This document shows, in pieces, positions 53,984 to 62,443 of a stretch of DNA of 64,000 nt (position 1 is its first letter; each line of letters opens with the position of its first letter). The DNA lies in the NCBI GenBank assembly GCA_963766005.1, contig CAVXYG010000010.1, positions 23,649 through 87,648 on the forward strand, written 5' to 3'. The stretch is from CAVXYG01 sp963766005. Its GTDB lineage: Bacteria > Actinomycetota > Actinomycetes > S36-B12 > GCA-2699445. The position numbers were made by a program, and so were the translations under genes. Under the pieces are notes generated by a model. It saw only the letters and a list, made by a program, of their open reading frames with translations. It made no database searches and had not been told where the DNA came from.

Positions 53984-55711
53984 ATGGCCGACGCCCGCAC
54001 GCCAAGCCCGCGCACGACTCCCGCCAACGCCGCGGGAGCGCCCGCCGAGCCGCAGCCTCCCGGACCGGTCGCGACTCCAGCGCAGACGCTGGCCGCGACA
54101 GCCGGCGACGACGCGTCGGGCCCCGCGTCGCCCGCTCGGCCGCGGGGAGCGAAGAAGGCCGCGGCCAAGAAGACCGCCCCGGCGAAGAAGGCCGCAGCCA
54201 GGAAGACCGCCCCGGCGAAGAAAGCCGCCGCCAGGAAGACCGCCCCCACATCGAGCGACGTGGCGGCGTCGCCAGCCACGACGACATCGACGCGCTCCGC
54301 ATCGCCGCGCACGTCGGCTGCAGCGGCACCGGGCCGTGCGACGCCCAACCGGCGCAATGCCGCAGCGGCCACGGCAACGGATCCCGCGGCTCCGGCATCC
54401 GAGGCGGCGCCCGCCGAGCCCGCGCTCGAGCCCGTTGGCTCGACCTCTGCCTCGCCCGCGGCCGCGACGACACGTCGCCGCCCGTCCGGCGCCCGGCCGG
54501 GCACCACCCGAAGCCAGGCGCAGGCCGGCGGGCCGCGCACCGCCAGGCCGCGGGTTCTCCCACCCGCGCCTCGCTTGCCGCGCGCGGGCAGGACGGTCCT
54601 CGACGGACTCGGTATTCCGGTGTTCGGCGCCCGCCACGGCTCCGTTGACATGGTCGACTGGTCGACACTGCACGAGGACCACCGGCGCCATCCGCTGGTG
54701 TCCTTCCTTCGGCACCGTCGCTGGATCTACGCCACGGCAGCCACCGATCGCCTCTTCGTCGTGGTGGCCGTTGTGGACGGCGGTGTCAGCGGCACGGCCT
54801 TCTGCATGATCACCGACTTGCAGACCGGCGAAACCATCGCCAACTCGTCCCGGCCCGGTGCCGCACGGCCTCTGGTCCATGTGGCCGACCACCCCATGGA
54901 AGGCCTGGCCGCGTCCTACCGCCTTCCCGGCACGGAGTACCGGATGCAGCGCGAGCGGGGCAGCACCGAGACCCGGATCTCGGTACGGCTGCGTACCACC
55001 ACCGAGTCGCTTCCCGGGCTGCGCTGGATCCCCGGGATCGCCCGTATCCCCGGTGTGCGGGACTTGCCGACCGCGTCGTCGCGGCCGTGGCTCGACATCG
55101 ATCTGACGCTGGAGCCGACCGTTGCAGCGCCGCTCACGGCCGTCAGCAAGGTGCAGGCCGACGGCGGGCTGGTGACCAGCACGGTGAAGACCGCAGCCAT
55201 GAACACCTGGGGCACCGTCACGGTGCACGGCCCGGATCCCGAGGACCCTCCGCAGACGCTCTCGCTGGACGGCGGGACGGGAGGCATGGACTACACCAAC
55301 GGATTCCTGCCGCGGCACACGGCCTGGCAGTGGGCGTCCACCACCGGTCGGCTGGATGACGGGCGGCTGTTCGGGCTCAACCTCGTCAGCCAGTTCTCCG
55401 GCATCGGCGACGAGGCCAACGAGAACGCCGCCTGGCTGGACGGCGCGCTCGTGCCGCTCGACCCAGCGGTGCGAGTGCTCTTCGACAAGAACGACCTGAT
55501 GAAGCCCTGGACGGTCCGCACCGTCGACGGCGCGGTCCACTTGCGGTTCCAGCCGTTGGCAGTGCACCGCGAAGGGCTGAATCTGGGCGTGATCCGCAGC
55601 CGCTTCGTCCAGCCGACGGGGCTGTTCAGCGGGCACCTCATGATCGAGGGCGAGCGGATCGTCATCGACCGGATGCCCGGGGTGGTGGAGGACCAGGACA
55701 TCCACTGGTAG
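53984..55711 (+). CDS. DUF2804 protein with histone-H1-like Lys/Ala-rich N-terminal tail
   Basis: The 575-residue protein has two parts. Residues 1-200 are disordered: a Pro/Ala stretch, three copies of a 12-residue unit like KKAAARKTAPAK (residues 55-87) that recalls histone H1 and actinobacterial HupB/HupS tails, then Ala/Thr/Pro-rich sequence. Residues 200-575 match DUF2804 proteins: HTAWQWASTTGRL, GLNLVSQFSGIGDEANENA, and GVVEDQDIHW at the end. DUF2804 is thought to have a fold like the AttH/lipocalin-type hydrolases. A basic DNA- or polyanion-binding tail on this domain is unusual. Function unknown. Confidence 0.8.
   Translation: MADARTPSPRTTPANAAGAPAEPQPPGPVATPAQTLAATAGDDASGPASPARPRGAKKAAAKKTAPAKKAAARKTAPAKKAAARKTAPTSSDVAASPATTTSTRSASPRTSAAAAPGRATPNRRNAAAATATDPAAPASEAAPAEPALEPVGSTSASPAAATTRRRPSGARPGTTRSQAQAGGPRTARPRVLPPAPRLPRAGRTVLDGLGIPVFGARHGSVDMVDWSTLHEDHRRHPLVSFLRHRRWIYATAATDRLFVVVAVVDGGVSGTAFCMITDLQTGETIANSSRPGAARPLVHVADHPMEGLAASYRLPGTEYRMQRERGSTETRISVRLRTTTESLPGLRWIPGIARIPGVRDLPTASSRPWLDIDLTLEPTVAAPLTAVSKVQADGGLVTSTVKTAAMNTWGTVTVHGPDPEDPPQTLSLDGGTGGMDYTNGFLPRHTAWQWASTTGRLDDGRLFGLNLVSQFSGIGDEANENAAWLDGALVPLDPAVRVLFDKNDLMKPWTVRTVDGAVHLRFQPLAVHREGLNLGVIRSRFVQPTGLFSGHLMIEGERIVIDRMPGVVEDQDIHW
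54149..54246 (+). repeat. 36-bp tandem repeat encoding Lys/Ala-rich units
   Basis: Nearly three copies of a 36-base unit (GCGAAGAAGGCCGCGGCCAA and similar) lie inside the DUF2804 gene and encode the KKAAARKTAPA repeats. Confidence 0.8.
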
Positions 55712-55736
55712 TCGGACCGGCGCCGGTCCGACGCTG

Positions 55737-57866
55737 CTACGGCCGCGTGATCGCGTCCACGAGTTCCTGCACCAGGGGGATGTTCGGCAGGTCTTCCAGC
55801 AGCACGGCGTTGCCGTCGGCATCGCACAGCGGCACCCGCCAGTTCGGGTACTCCTGGTCGGTGCCCGGCTGGTTCTGCGCCCGCCGGTCCCCCACCGCAT
55901 CGGGCAGCGACAAGCCCAGCATCACCGCGGGCGACACGCCGAGATAGCGGTGCAGAGCGATGAGCAGACCGTGCTCGGAATCGTCGTCGGCGCCGAGCAT
56001 CCCGTACTCGCGCAGCCGCGCGCGCCACATCGCCAACTCCTCGGCCAGCGACTCCCGCTCCTCCGTCGCGCTGCGCGCCAGCAGCCCCAGCTCGTCGCGG
56101 ATGCGGACGTGCTCGCCGGCCAGGTAGCCGGCCGTCGGCGGGAGGTCATGCACCGTGACGCTGGCGAGCACATGCTGGCGCCACTCGTGGGGGCGTCGGA
56201 TATCACCGTTGGGGTGGCGCTCGAACCACAGGATCGAGGTGCCCATGACGCCCCGCTGCAGCAGGTAGTCCTGGATCCAGTCCTCGACCGTGCCGAGGTC
56301 CTCCCCGACCACGAAGGCGCCGGCGCGATGCGCCTCGAGCACCAGAATCCCGACCAACGCCTCGTGGTCGAAGCGCACGTAGGTTCCGTGGAAGGGCTTC
56401 ATGCCCTCCGGCACCCACCACAGTCGGAACAGGCCCAGCACGTGGTCGACCCGAATCCCGCCGGCGTGACGCAGGATCGTGCGCAGCATGTCTCGGTAGG
56501 GCAGGAACCCGGCCTCGGCCAGGGCGTCTGGCCGCCACGGCGGTTGCGACCAGTCCTGCCCCATCTGGTTGTACATATCCGGCGGCGCCCCGACCGTCAC
56601 CCCCGACGCCATGACCGACTGCAGCGCCCATGCGTCGGCCCCGTCGGCATGGACGCCGACGGCGAGGTCGTGCACCAGTCCGGCCCGCATGCCAGATCGC
56701 CTCGCCGCGGCCTGCGCCTCGTCGAGCTGCTCGTCGACCAGCCACTGCTGCCACATGAAGAAGTCGATCCGGTCGGCGTGATCGGCACGGAACTCGGCAA
56801 CTGCGGAACTGTGCGGGTCCCGATACTCCGCCGGCCACTCGTGCCAGTCGTTACCGAACTCCTGGCTCAGCACGCACCAGGTGCCCCAGTCGACCAGGCC
56901 CGGTCCCTCGATCTTGTAGAAGGCGTCCAGGCTGGCCTGCCGGCCCGGGGTGCGGGGCGAGCCGTACAGGATCTCCAGCGCCCGCAGCTTCGCCGCCCAC
57001 ACCACATCGCGGTCGAGCAGATCCGCGGAGGTGTTCTTGGCGCGCAACGGTTCGCCCAGCGCCGTGATCGCCGCGCGCTCGTCCTCGCTGAGGTAGGCGT
57101 ACTCGGGGACCGACTCGACCCGCAGGTACAGCGGACTGGCGAACCGCTTCGTAGCGGGCAGGTAGGGCGACGGCGCCATCGGCGGCACCGGCGAGGCGGC
57201 GTGCAACGGGTTGACCAGGATGTGATCGGCTCCCAGCGAAGCGCTCCAGGTCGCCAGGTCCTGCAGGTCCACGATGTCGCCGAGCCCCCAGGAGCGGGCC
57301 GAGCGCATCGAGTACACCTGCGTCATGAAGCCCCAGAACCGGCCGGCGTGCAGCGTCGGAGCGTCGAGGCTCGCCGGAGTCACCACCAGCGGGCACTCCG
57401 CACCGAGCTCGCCGGACTCGGCACGCAGCGTGTGCCAGCCCAGCGGCAGGTCGCCGGGAATGGCGAACGTCGCCTCACCGATGAGTTCGCCGTCCAGCAT
57501 CTGCGGCGGGATGTAGCGATCCACCTGGTGGATGTCGTGCCGGGTTCCGCCGTCCTCCAACTCGATCCACATCCGCACCGATGACCCGTGCGGGAGGTGT
57601 ACCCAGCAGTCGCGCCACTGCCCGGCGCTGGTGACGAACACCGGCGGCAGCATCCGACGCCACGGGGCCAGTCGGCGTTCCTGCAGGGCTGCGGCGACAT
57701 CCTCCGGGGTCTCGCACTCGACGCCCAGCGCCGTGAGCACCGAGGTGACGGTGTCCGCGGACACCTTCACCAGTTCACCGCCCTGATCCCAGTACTCGGT
57801 TGCGACGCCGAACGTCTCAGCCAGTTCGGCCAGTTCGGGCGAGACCTCGGGTCCCATCACCTTCAC
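55737..57866 (-). CDS. malQ: 4-alpha-glucanotransferase (amylomaltase)
   Basis: The 709-residue GH77 enzyme transfers glucan segments between maltodextrins. It carries RVDHVLGLFRLWWVPEG with the nucleophile Asp, VVGEDLGTVEDWIQDYLLQRG with the acid/base Glu, and TVHDLPPTAGYLAGEH as the third conserved block. An N-terminal beta-rich region (about 1-160) is typical of the longer actinobacterial MalQ form. The GTG start was chosen because it overlaps the amidase stop as GTGA; an earlier GTG and a later ATG are possible. No trehalose or glycogen genes are nearby. Confidence 0.95.
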   Translation of the reverse strand: MKVMGPEVSPELAELAETFGVATEYWDQGGELVKVSADTVTSVLTALGVECETPEDVAAALQERRLAPWRRMLPPVFVTSAGQWRDCWVHLPHGSSVRMWIELEDGGTRHDIHQVDRYIPPQMLDGELIGEATFAIPGDLPLGWHTLRAESGELGAECPLVVTPASLDAPTLHAGRFWGFMTQVYSMRSARSWGLGDIVDLQDLATWSASLGADHILVNPLHAASPVPPMAPSPYLPATKRFASPLYLRVESVPEYAYLSEDERAAITALGEPLRAKNTSADLLDRDVVWAAKLRALEILYGSPRTPGRQASLDAFYKIEGPGLVDWGTWCVLSQEFGNDWHEWPAEYRDPHSSAVAEFRADHADRIDFFMWQQWLVDEQLDEAQAAARRSGMRAGLVHDLAVGVHADGADAWALQSVMASGVTVGAPPDMYNQMGQDWSQPPWRPDALAEAGFLPYRDMLRTILRHAGGIRVDHVLGLFRLWWVPEGMKPFHGTYVRFDHEALVGILVLEAHRAGAFVVGEDLGTVEDWIQDYLLQRGVMGTSILWFERHPNGDIRRPHEWRQHVLASVTVHDLPPTAGYLAGEHVRIRDELGLLARSATEERESLAEELAMWRARLREYGMLGADDDSEHGLLIALHRYLGVSPAVMLGLSLPDAVGDRRAQNQPGTDQEYPNWRVPLCDADGNAVLLEDLPNIPLVQELVDAITRP

Positions 57867-59281
57867 CACAGTGCATGCCTCCGCTGCATCCAGGGCCGCG
57901 CCTGCTCGAGTTGGGCGGCTATCGAAATCATGGTCGATTCGTCGAAGGGACGCCCGACGATCTGGATACCGACCGGCAGGCCGGACTCGGTCCAGTGCAG
58001 CGGCACGCTGATCGCGGGCTGTCCGGAGATGTTGTACGGGCTGGTGAACGGCGTGAATGCCTTCTGCGCCGCGAAGTCCGCCGCCGGATCGTCGTCGTCG
58101 CGCAGGCTCCCCACGAGCGCGGGCAGCTTCGCCAGCGTCGGACACAGGACCGCATCGAGATCCCCCATCGCCCGGATACTCTGCCGGCTCAGCATCCGCA
58201 TGCGCGACACCGCCAGGGCCAGGGCTTCGCCGGTCACCTCTGCGCCCCGCGCCCGCAGCCAGCGTGTCAGCGGCATCAACTCGTGCTCCCGGGCCGGGTC
58301 AACCGGGGCCAGCAGCGACAGCACGGTCCAGACCGCCTCGAATTCCGGCACCACCTCCGGCGCGAACGGCCGCTGGACCTCGACCACTTCGTGCCCCAGG
58401 TCGGCGAGCAGCGCGGAGGCCTCCTCGTAGGCCACGATCACGTCGGCGTCCAGGGCTGTCTCGGCGATCACCGGGTCGCGGTAGCGGCCGATGCGCAGTC
58501 GACCCGGGTCGCGGGATGCCGCGGCGAGGAACGTCGGTCCGGGGCTGGGCGGCGGGGTCCGGGTCGGGTCGTCCGGTGCCGAGCCAGCGAGGACATCGAG
58601 CAGCGCCGCCGCATCGGCAACCGTGCGCGCCAAGGGACCCTGGACCGCCAGGTCTCCCACCGAGTCGCCGAACGGTCCATTGCTCACCCGCCCACGGGAG
58701 GGCTTGATCCCCACCAGTCCCGTCACGCTGGCCGGGATGCGGATCGAGCCACCGCCGTCGGAACCCTGCGCCAGCGGGGCCAGCCCGGTCGACACCGCCG
58801 CGGCCGCTCCTCCGCTGCTCCCACCGGCGGACCGCTCGAGGTCCCAGGGGGTGCGGGCCGGGGGGGCGATGAGGTTCTCGGTATAGCAGGGCGATCCGAA
58901 CTCCGGCGTGTTCGTCGTGCCGGTGCAGACCAGGCCCGCCGACCGCATGCGACCGACCACGTAGTCGTCGATCTCCGGGACGACCTCCAGTACCCGAGAC
59001 CCGAACCGGCTACGGACACCCGCCATGAGGTTGAGGTCCTTGATCGGCGCCACGACGCCATGGAGCACGCTGAGGTTGCCGGTCGAGCGCCGGACCGCAT
59101 CGTCTGCTGCCTCCGCCTGGGCCAGAGCGAGGTCGGCGGTCATGCCGACAAAGGCGCCGACGCGGGGACCCAATTCCCGGCTGCGCCGCAGATAGTGCTC
59201 CGTCAACTCGCGCGAACTGATGGAGCGGGCGCGGATCGCCTCGGCCTGCTCCAGCGCAGTGAGGTCGTGCAGCTGGGTCAT
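57863..59281 (-). CDS. Amidase signature family hydrolase
   Basis: The 472-residue protein has the Ser-cisSer-Lys triad region: Lys in VLHGVVAPIKDLN, and SAGGSSGGAAAAVSTGLAPL followed by QGSDGGGSIRIPASVTGLVG. The family cleaves C-N bonds in amides; the substrate is unknown, and similar proteins are often called GatA-like or 6-aminohexanoate hydrolase. GatB and GatC are not nearby. It starts right after the LapA-like gene and is coupled to malQ. Confidence 0.92.
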   Translation of the reverse strand: MTQLHDLTALEQAEAIRARSISSRELTEHYLRRSRELGPRVGAFVGMTADLALAQAEAADDAVRRSTGNLSVLHGVVAPIKDLNLMAGVRSRFGSRVLEVVPEIDDYVVGRMRSAGLVCTGTTNTPEFGSPCYTENLIAPPARTPWDLERSAGGSSGGAAAAVSTGLAPLAQGSDGGGSIRIPASVTGLVGIKPSRGRVSNGPFGDSVGDLAVQGPLARTVADAAALLDVLAGSAPDDPTRTPPPSPGPTFLAAASRDPGRLRIGRYRDPVIAETALDADVIVAYEEASALLADLGHEVVEVQRPFAPEVVPEFEAVWTVLSLLAPVDPAREHELMPLTRWLRARGAEVTGEALALAVSRMRMLSRQSIRAMGDLDAVLCPTLAKLPALVGSLRDDDDPAADFAAQKAFTPFTSPYNISGQPAISVPLHWTESGLPVGIQIVGRPFDESTMISIAAQLEQARPWMQRRHALW

Positions 59282-59282
59282 C

Positions 59283-59627
59283 TCACCGTTCCTCGCGCTT
59301 CAGCTCCCGCAGCGCCTCCTTGGCGGCCTTGGTCTTGCGCCGGTGGCGCAAGCCTTGGGCGCCCAGCGCCAGCACGGCCCCGAGGATGAGCGTCGCCCCG
59401 AGCACGATGAACAGCGGCATGTCGACGGAGGTGAACACGAAGTCCACCTCGACCGATTGCGCATTGCGCAGCAGGAAGATGGTGGTGATGACCGCCACGA
59501 ACACCCATGCGGCAGTCTTGGCGTTGCGCTGCAGGTCGCTGCCGCCGCGTCGCAACGGACGCTGCGGGTCCTGCCGCGGCGCAGGCTCCTGCGGCTGCGG
59601 CGACGTCTGCGACCCTTCGTCCGACAC
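59283..59627 (-). CDS. LapA-domain (DUF1049) membrane protein
   Basis: A 114-residue protein with a Gln/Pro-rich N terminus, two hydrophobic helices (AAWVFVAVITTIFLLRN and PLFIVLGATLILGAVLALG) joined by the typical NAQSVEVDFVFTSVDMP segment, and an Arg/Lys-rich end. LapA-type proteins help assemble membrane lipids and envelope complexes. GTG 59627 has a TAGCCT box six bases upstream. It leads the lapA-amidase-malQ operon. Confidence 0.88.
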   Translation of the reverse strand: MSDEGSQTSPQPQEPAPRQDPQRPLRRGGSDLQRNAKTAAWVFVAVITTIFLLRNAQSVEVDFVFTSVDMPLFIVLGATLILGAVLALGAQGLRHRRKTKAAKEALRELKREER

Positions 59628-59633
59628 GGCCTT

Positions 59634-59639
59634 AGGCTA
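59634..59639 (-). promoter_or_regulatory. Predicted -10 box of the lapA-amidase-malQ operon
   Basis: TAGCCT on the minus strand ends six bases before the GTG start, consistent with a leaderless mRNA. Confidence 0.5.
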
Positions 59640-59695
59640 TCCGCTTCTGCGCCGCAGCGTTCGCCAACATGCGGGGCGGCCGCGAGACTGGGCGC

Positions 59696-61327
59696 ATGAC
59701 GACTCCCCAGCGTCCCGACCTCCCGTCCCCGACCGAGGGCACCCCCCGCGGCGTGCTGGAGCACCTGCCCGACGGCAGCGGCCGACGCTGCCTGGTCACC
59801 GGCGCCACCGGCTACATCGGCGGCCGACTGATCCCCGAGCTGCTCGAGGCCGGCTTCACCGTTCGGGTGCTGGCGCGTCATCCCGAGCGGCTGCGGGACA
59901 GGCCGTGGCACGACCGCGTCGAGATCGCGACCGGCGACGCGCTGGAGCCGGATGCCGTCTCCGCGGCGCTGGCCGACGTCGAGATCGCCTACTACCTGCT
60001 GCATTCCTTGAACACCGGCCCGGGGTTCGAGGCGACCGAGCGGGAGATGGCGCAGACGTTCGCCGGGGCGGCCGTCGAGCAGGGGGTCAGCCGCATCATC
60101 TACCTCGGCGGGATGATGCCGCCGCTGCCGGCCGGCAGGCTCTCCGCGCACCTGCGCAGCCGGGCCGAGGTCGGTTCGATTCTGCGCGGCTCCGGCGTGC
60201 CCACGGCCGAACTGCGCGCCGCGGTGATCCTGGGCTCCGGATCGGCGAGCTTTGAGATGATGCGCCACCTCACCGAGCGCCTGCCGGTCATGGTGACGCC
60301 ACGCTGGGTGAACACCCGCACCCAACCGATCGCCGTGCGCGACGTGCTGCACTACCTGGTCTGCGCCGCGGACCTGCCGCCGGAGGTGAATCGGTCCTTC
60401 GATATCGGCGGCCCCGACGTCATGACCTACCGCAGCATGATGGACGGCTACGCCGAGGTTGCCGGGCTGCCGAAGCGGCGGATCTATCCGATCAACGTCC
60501 TCACGCCGAGCCTCAGCAGCCACTGGGTAGGGCTGGTGACGCCGGTGCCGAACAGCATCGCCAGGCCGCTCGTGGACTCGCTCTCCTATGAGGTCGTGGT
60601 GCGCGACGACGACATCGCCGACTACATCGCCGACCCACCCGGGGGACTGCTCGACTTCCGCACGGCGGTCTCCTACGCCTTGGCCCGGGTCCGGGATGCC
60701 GATGTGCCGACGCGGTGGTCGAGCGCCTCGGTGGCCGGGGCGCCCAGCGACCCGCTGCCCACCGATCCCTCATGGTCGGGCGGAACCCTGTACTCCGACG
60801 TGCGCGAGATCACCGCTCATGCACCGATCACGGTGACGTGGCGCGTCGTGGAGGGGATCGGCGGCGAGCACGGCTGGTACTCCAGCATGTGGATGTGGCG
60901 CATCCGCGGCCTGATGGACCGCTTCGTGGGGGGTGTGGGGCTGCGGCGCGGTCGACGCGACCCCAACCACCTGCGCGTCGGCGACGCGCTGGACTTCTGG
61001 CGCGTGGAGGAGCGGTTGTCGCCGCACCTGCTGCGACTCCGGGCGGAGATGAAGCTGCCCGGTCTGGCATGGCTGGAGTTCGCCCTGGAGGAGTCGGACG
61101 GCGAGACCCTCATGCGACAGCGTGCGCTGTTCCACCCGCGAGGGCTCTTCGGCCACGCCTACTGGTGGTCGGTGTTCCCGTTCCACGCATTCGTCTTCCC
61201 GCCGATGATCCGGCACCTGGCGCTGGAGGCCGAGCAGTTGGCGGCGGCGGAGGCGATCGACGCCGATCGGACAGCTGCACCTGCCGGCGTCGGCGCAGTC
61301 TGGGACGATCCGCGGGCTGCCGGGTAG
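59696..61327 (+). CDS. SDR-type NAD(P)-binding protein with C-terminal DUF2867
   Basis: The 543-residue protein has an N-terminal Rossmann fold of the atypical SDR type (CLVTGATGYIGGRLIPELLEAG at about residues 33-54, then EIAYYLLHSLNTGPGFE) and a C-terminal DUF2867 domain (about 375-520, GDALDFWRVEERL and FHPRGLFGHAYWW). This fusion is widespread in actinobacteria. The reaction is not known; NmrA-like redox or lipid-related roles have been proposed for SDRs of this class. The start at 59696 follows a short GC-rich leader. Confidence 0.9.
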   Translation: MTTPQRPDLPSPTEGTPRGVLEHLPDGSGRRCLVTGATGYIGGRLIPELLEAGFTVRVLARHPERLRDRPWHDRVEIATGDALEPDAVSAALADVEIAYYLLHSLNTGPGFEATEREMAQTFAGAAVEQGVSRIIYLGGMMPPLPAGRLSAHLRSRAEVGSILRGSGVPTAELRAAVILGSGSASFEMMRHLTERLPVMVTPRWVNTRTQPIAVRDVLHYLVCAADLPPEVNRSFDIGGPDVMTYRSMMDGYAEVAGLPKRRIYPINVLTPSLSSHWVGLVTPVPNSIARPLVDSLSYEVVVRDDDIADYIADPPGGLLDFRTAVSYALARVRDADVPTRWSSASVAGAPSDPLPTDPSWSGGTLYSDVREITAHAPITVTWRVVEGIGGEHGWYSSMWMWRIRGLMDRFVGGVGLRRGRRDPNHLRVGDALDFWRVEERLSPHLLRLRAEMKLPGLAWLEFALEESDGETLMRQRALFHPRGLFGHAYWWSVFPFHAFVFPPMIRHLALEAEQLAAAEAIDADRTAAPAGVGAVWDDPRAAG

Positions 61328-61556
61328 GGCGGGACAGCCAGGTCCTGCGCCCTGCTCGACGACGGGCGTGGCCTACCAGCGCGCCGAGTCGGACTCCGCC
61401 CTGCCGGCGCACCGGCGGCCGGTCCGGCCCGGCCGCGAGCGACCAGGCTCCCGGGGCGGGAACGCCGCACTCCCCCGCCGTCGGCCGCCGCCTCGAGCGT
61501 TCCGACAGCGCATGCGCACGATCCCGAGGCGACGGCTCGCACCATCCGACGCCTGC

Positions 61557-61562
61557 CACAAT
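61557..61562 (+). promoter_or_regulatory. Possible -10 box of glbO
   Basis: CACAAT ends six bases before the glbO ATG. The spacing fits the leaderless pattern seen elsewhere in this window, although the first base differs from the TANNNT form. Confidence 0.35.
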
Positions 61563-61568
61563 CGACGT

Positions 61569-61681
61569 ATGCCAGACACGCCGTACGACGACTTCGGCGG
61601 TGAAGCCTTCTTCACCGCGCTGGTGGCGGACTTCTACCGCGGTGTTGCGGAGGACCCGATGCTGCGCCCCATGTACCCGGA
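61569..61681 (+). pseudogene. glbO: Truncated haemoglobin (trHbO), 5' fragment cut by an insertion
   Basis: The first 37 codons read MPDTPYDDFGGEAFFTALVA and continue DFYRGVAEDPMLRPMYPD, the start of the actinobacterial group II truncated haemoglobin, an oxygen-binding protein. The expected next block (acidic residues, then the EERL helix) is missing. Instead the frame enters foreign DNA and stops at 61709 after nine unrelated codons. The haem-binding helices would lie beyond the insertion, outside the window. Confidence 0.82.
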
Positions 61682-61741
61682 CATCTGGCTAATGGGTAGA
61701 ATCGAATAGAACCCCCAAGCCGGACGAAGAATGAAAGGCAT
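61682..61741. mobile_element. Foreign segment between glbO and the attC-like site
   Basis: Sixty bases of lower GC and A-rich content follow the abrupt end of glbO homology. No gene fits here. It is either the left end of an integrated cassette or sequence joined at an assembly junction. Confidence 0.45.
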
Positions 61742-61867
61742 GTCTAACAATAGGATGCAGTCCGACATGTCACCGCCGCTGTGTTTTTCATATTCTCCAG
61801 AAGGGAGTATGTTGGTTGGGCGGCGGATCGGCGTTGTCGCGGTGACATGCGGCTGATCCTGGACGTT
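61742..61867 (+). mobile_element. attC-like integron recombination site, interrupted in its R' box
   Basis: The site begins GTCTAACAAT, the classic R'' box and its following bases. It folds as a long stem. AAC 61746-61748 pairs with GTT 61865-61867. AGGAT 61752-61756 pairs with ATCCT 61856-61860. CAG 61758-61760 pairs with CTG 61853-61855. CCG 61762-61764 pairs with CGG 61850-61852. CATGTCACCGC 61766-61776 pairs with GCGGTGACATG 61839-61849. T61761 and A61765 are extra, unpaired bases on the left arm only, as expected for the L'' side of attC. AAT and GGAC form an unpaired spacer. The terminal loop is 62 bases with its own small hairpin. The R' box stops after GTT, where the group II intron begins. 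Confidence 0.72.
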
Positions 61868-62443
61868 GTGCGCCGAGCAAAGCGAGGCGCTTCTTATCGG
61901 GTGAAAGTCCCGTTGTTACAAAACCTAGCCAGTAGTAGCTACCGAGTGTTGCGCAGATGTTAGCTAAGCCATCAAAAATCGCGGGAGATTGCCGCGTTAC
62001 CAAGATCATTGCCGGAAGTTGCGCCGACAGGCGTGGCATGACGGCTGGCGGAACAGCATCGGCGAAAGCGTACACAGGGAAGTGGCCAGGCCGCAGGGGA
62101 GTTCGCACCTCCCCGAAGATTGATACAGCCCCGTAAGCAGCGAGATGTGGGAGCCGACCTTGTAACGTCAGGGGGAAGGCAGCATCTGCACGAGCGCCAT
62201 GGCGAGCGCGTGCAGGTTCCATCGGGGTCGAGTAAGATCGTGGCACGGTCACAGAGAAGCGTGAACAGATGAGCGGGACGACACCGGAAATGTCGAACCC
62301 GACACCTCGAACTCGGGATGCCTCACCGCCGCTCCTGCCGGGCGACCAGCAGGGCGTTGACGACCAACTAACTGAAGGCGCCAGCGCGTGCGGGAGAGGA
62401 GTCAGACCCACCCATATTACTCAGAGACGGTAGCGCCGATCAC

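Noticed and set aside
61742..61867. Plain Rho-independent terminator used as a target by a group IIC intron
   Set aside because: The stem has one-sided extra bases, a 62-base loop and no U tract, and starts with an attC R'' box; a terminator explains fewer of these.
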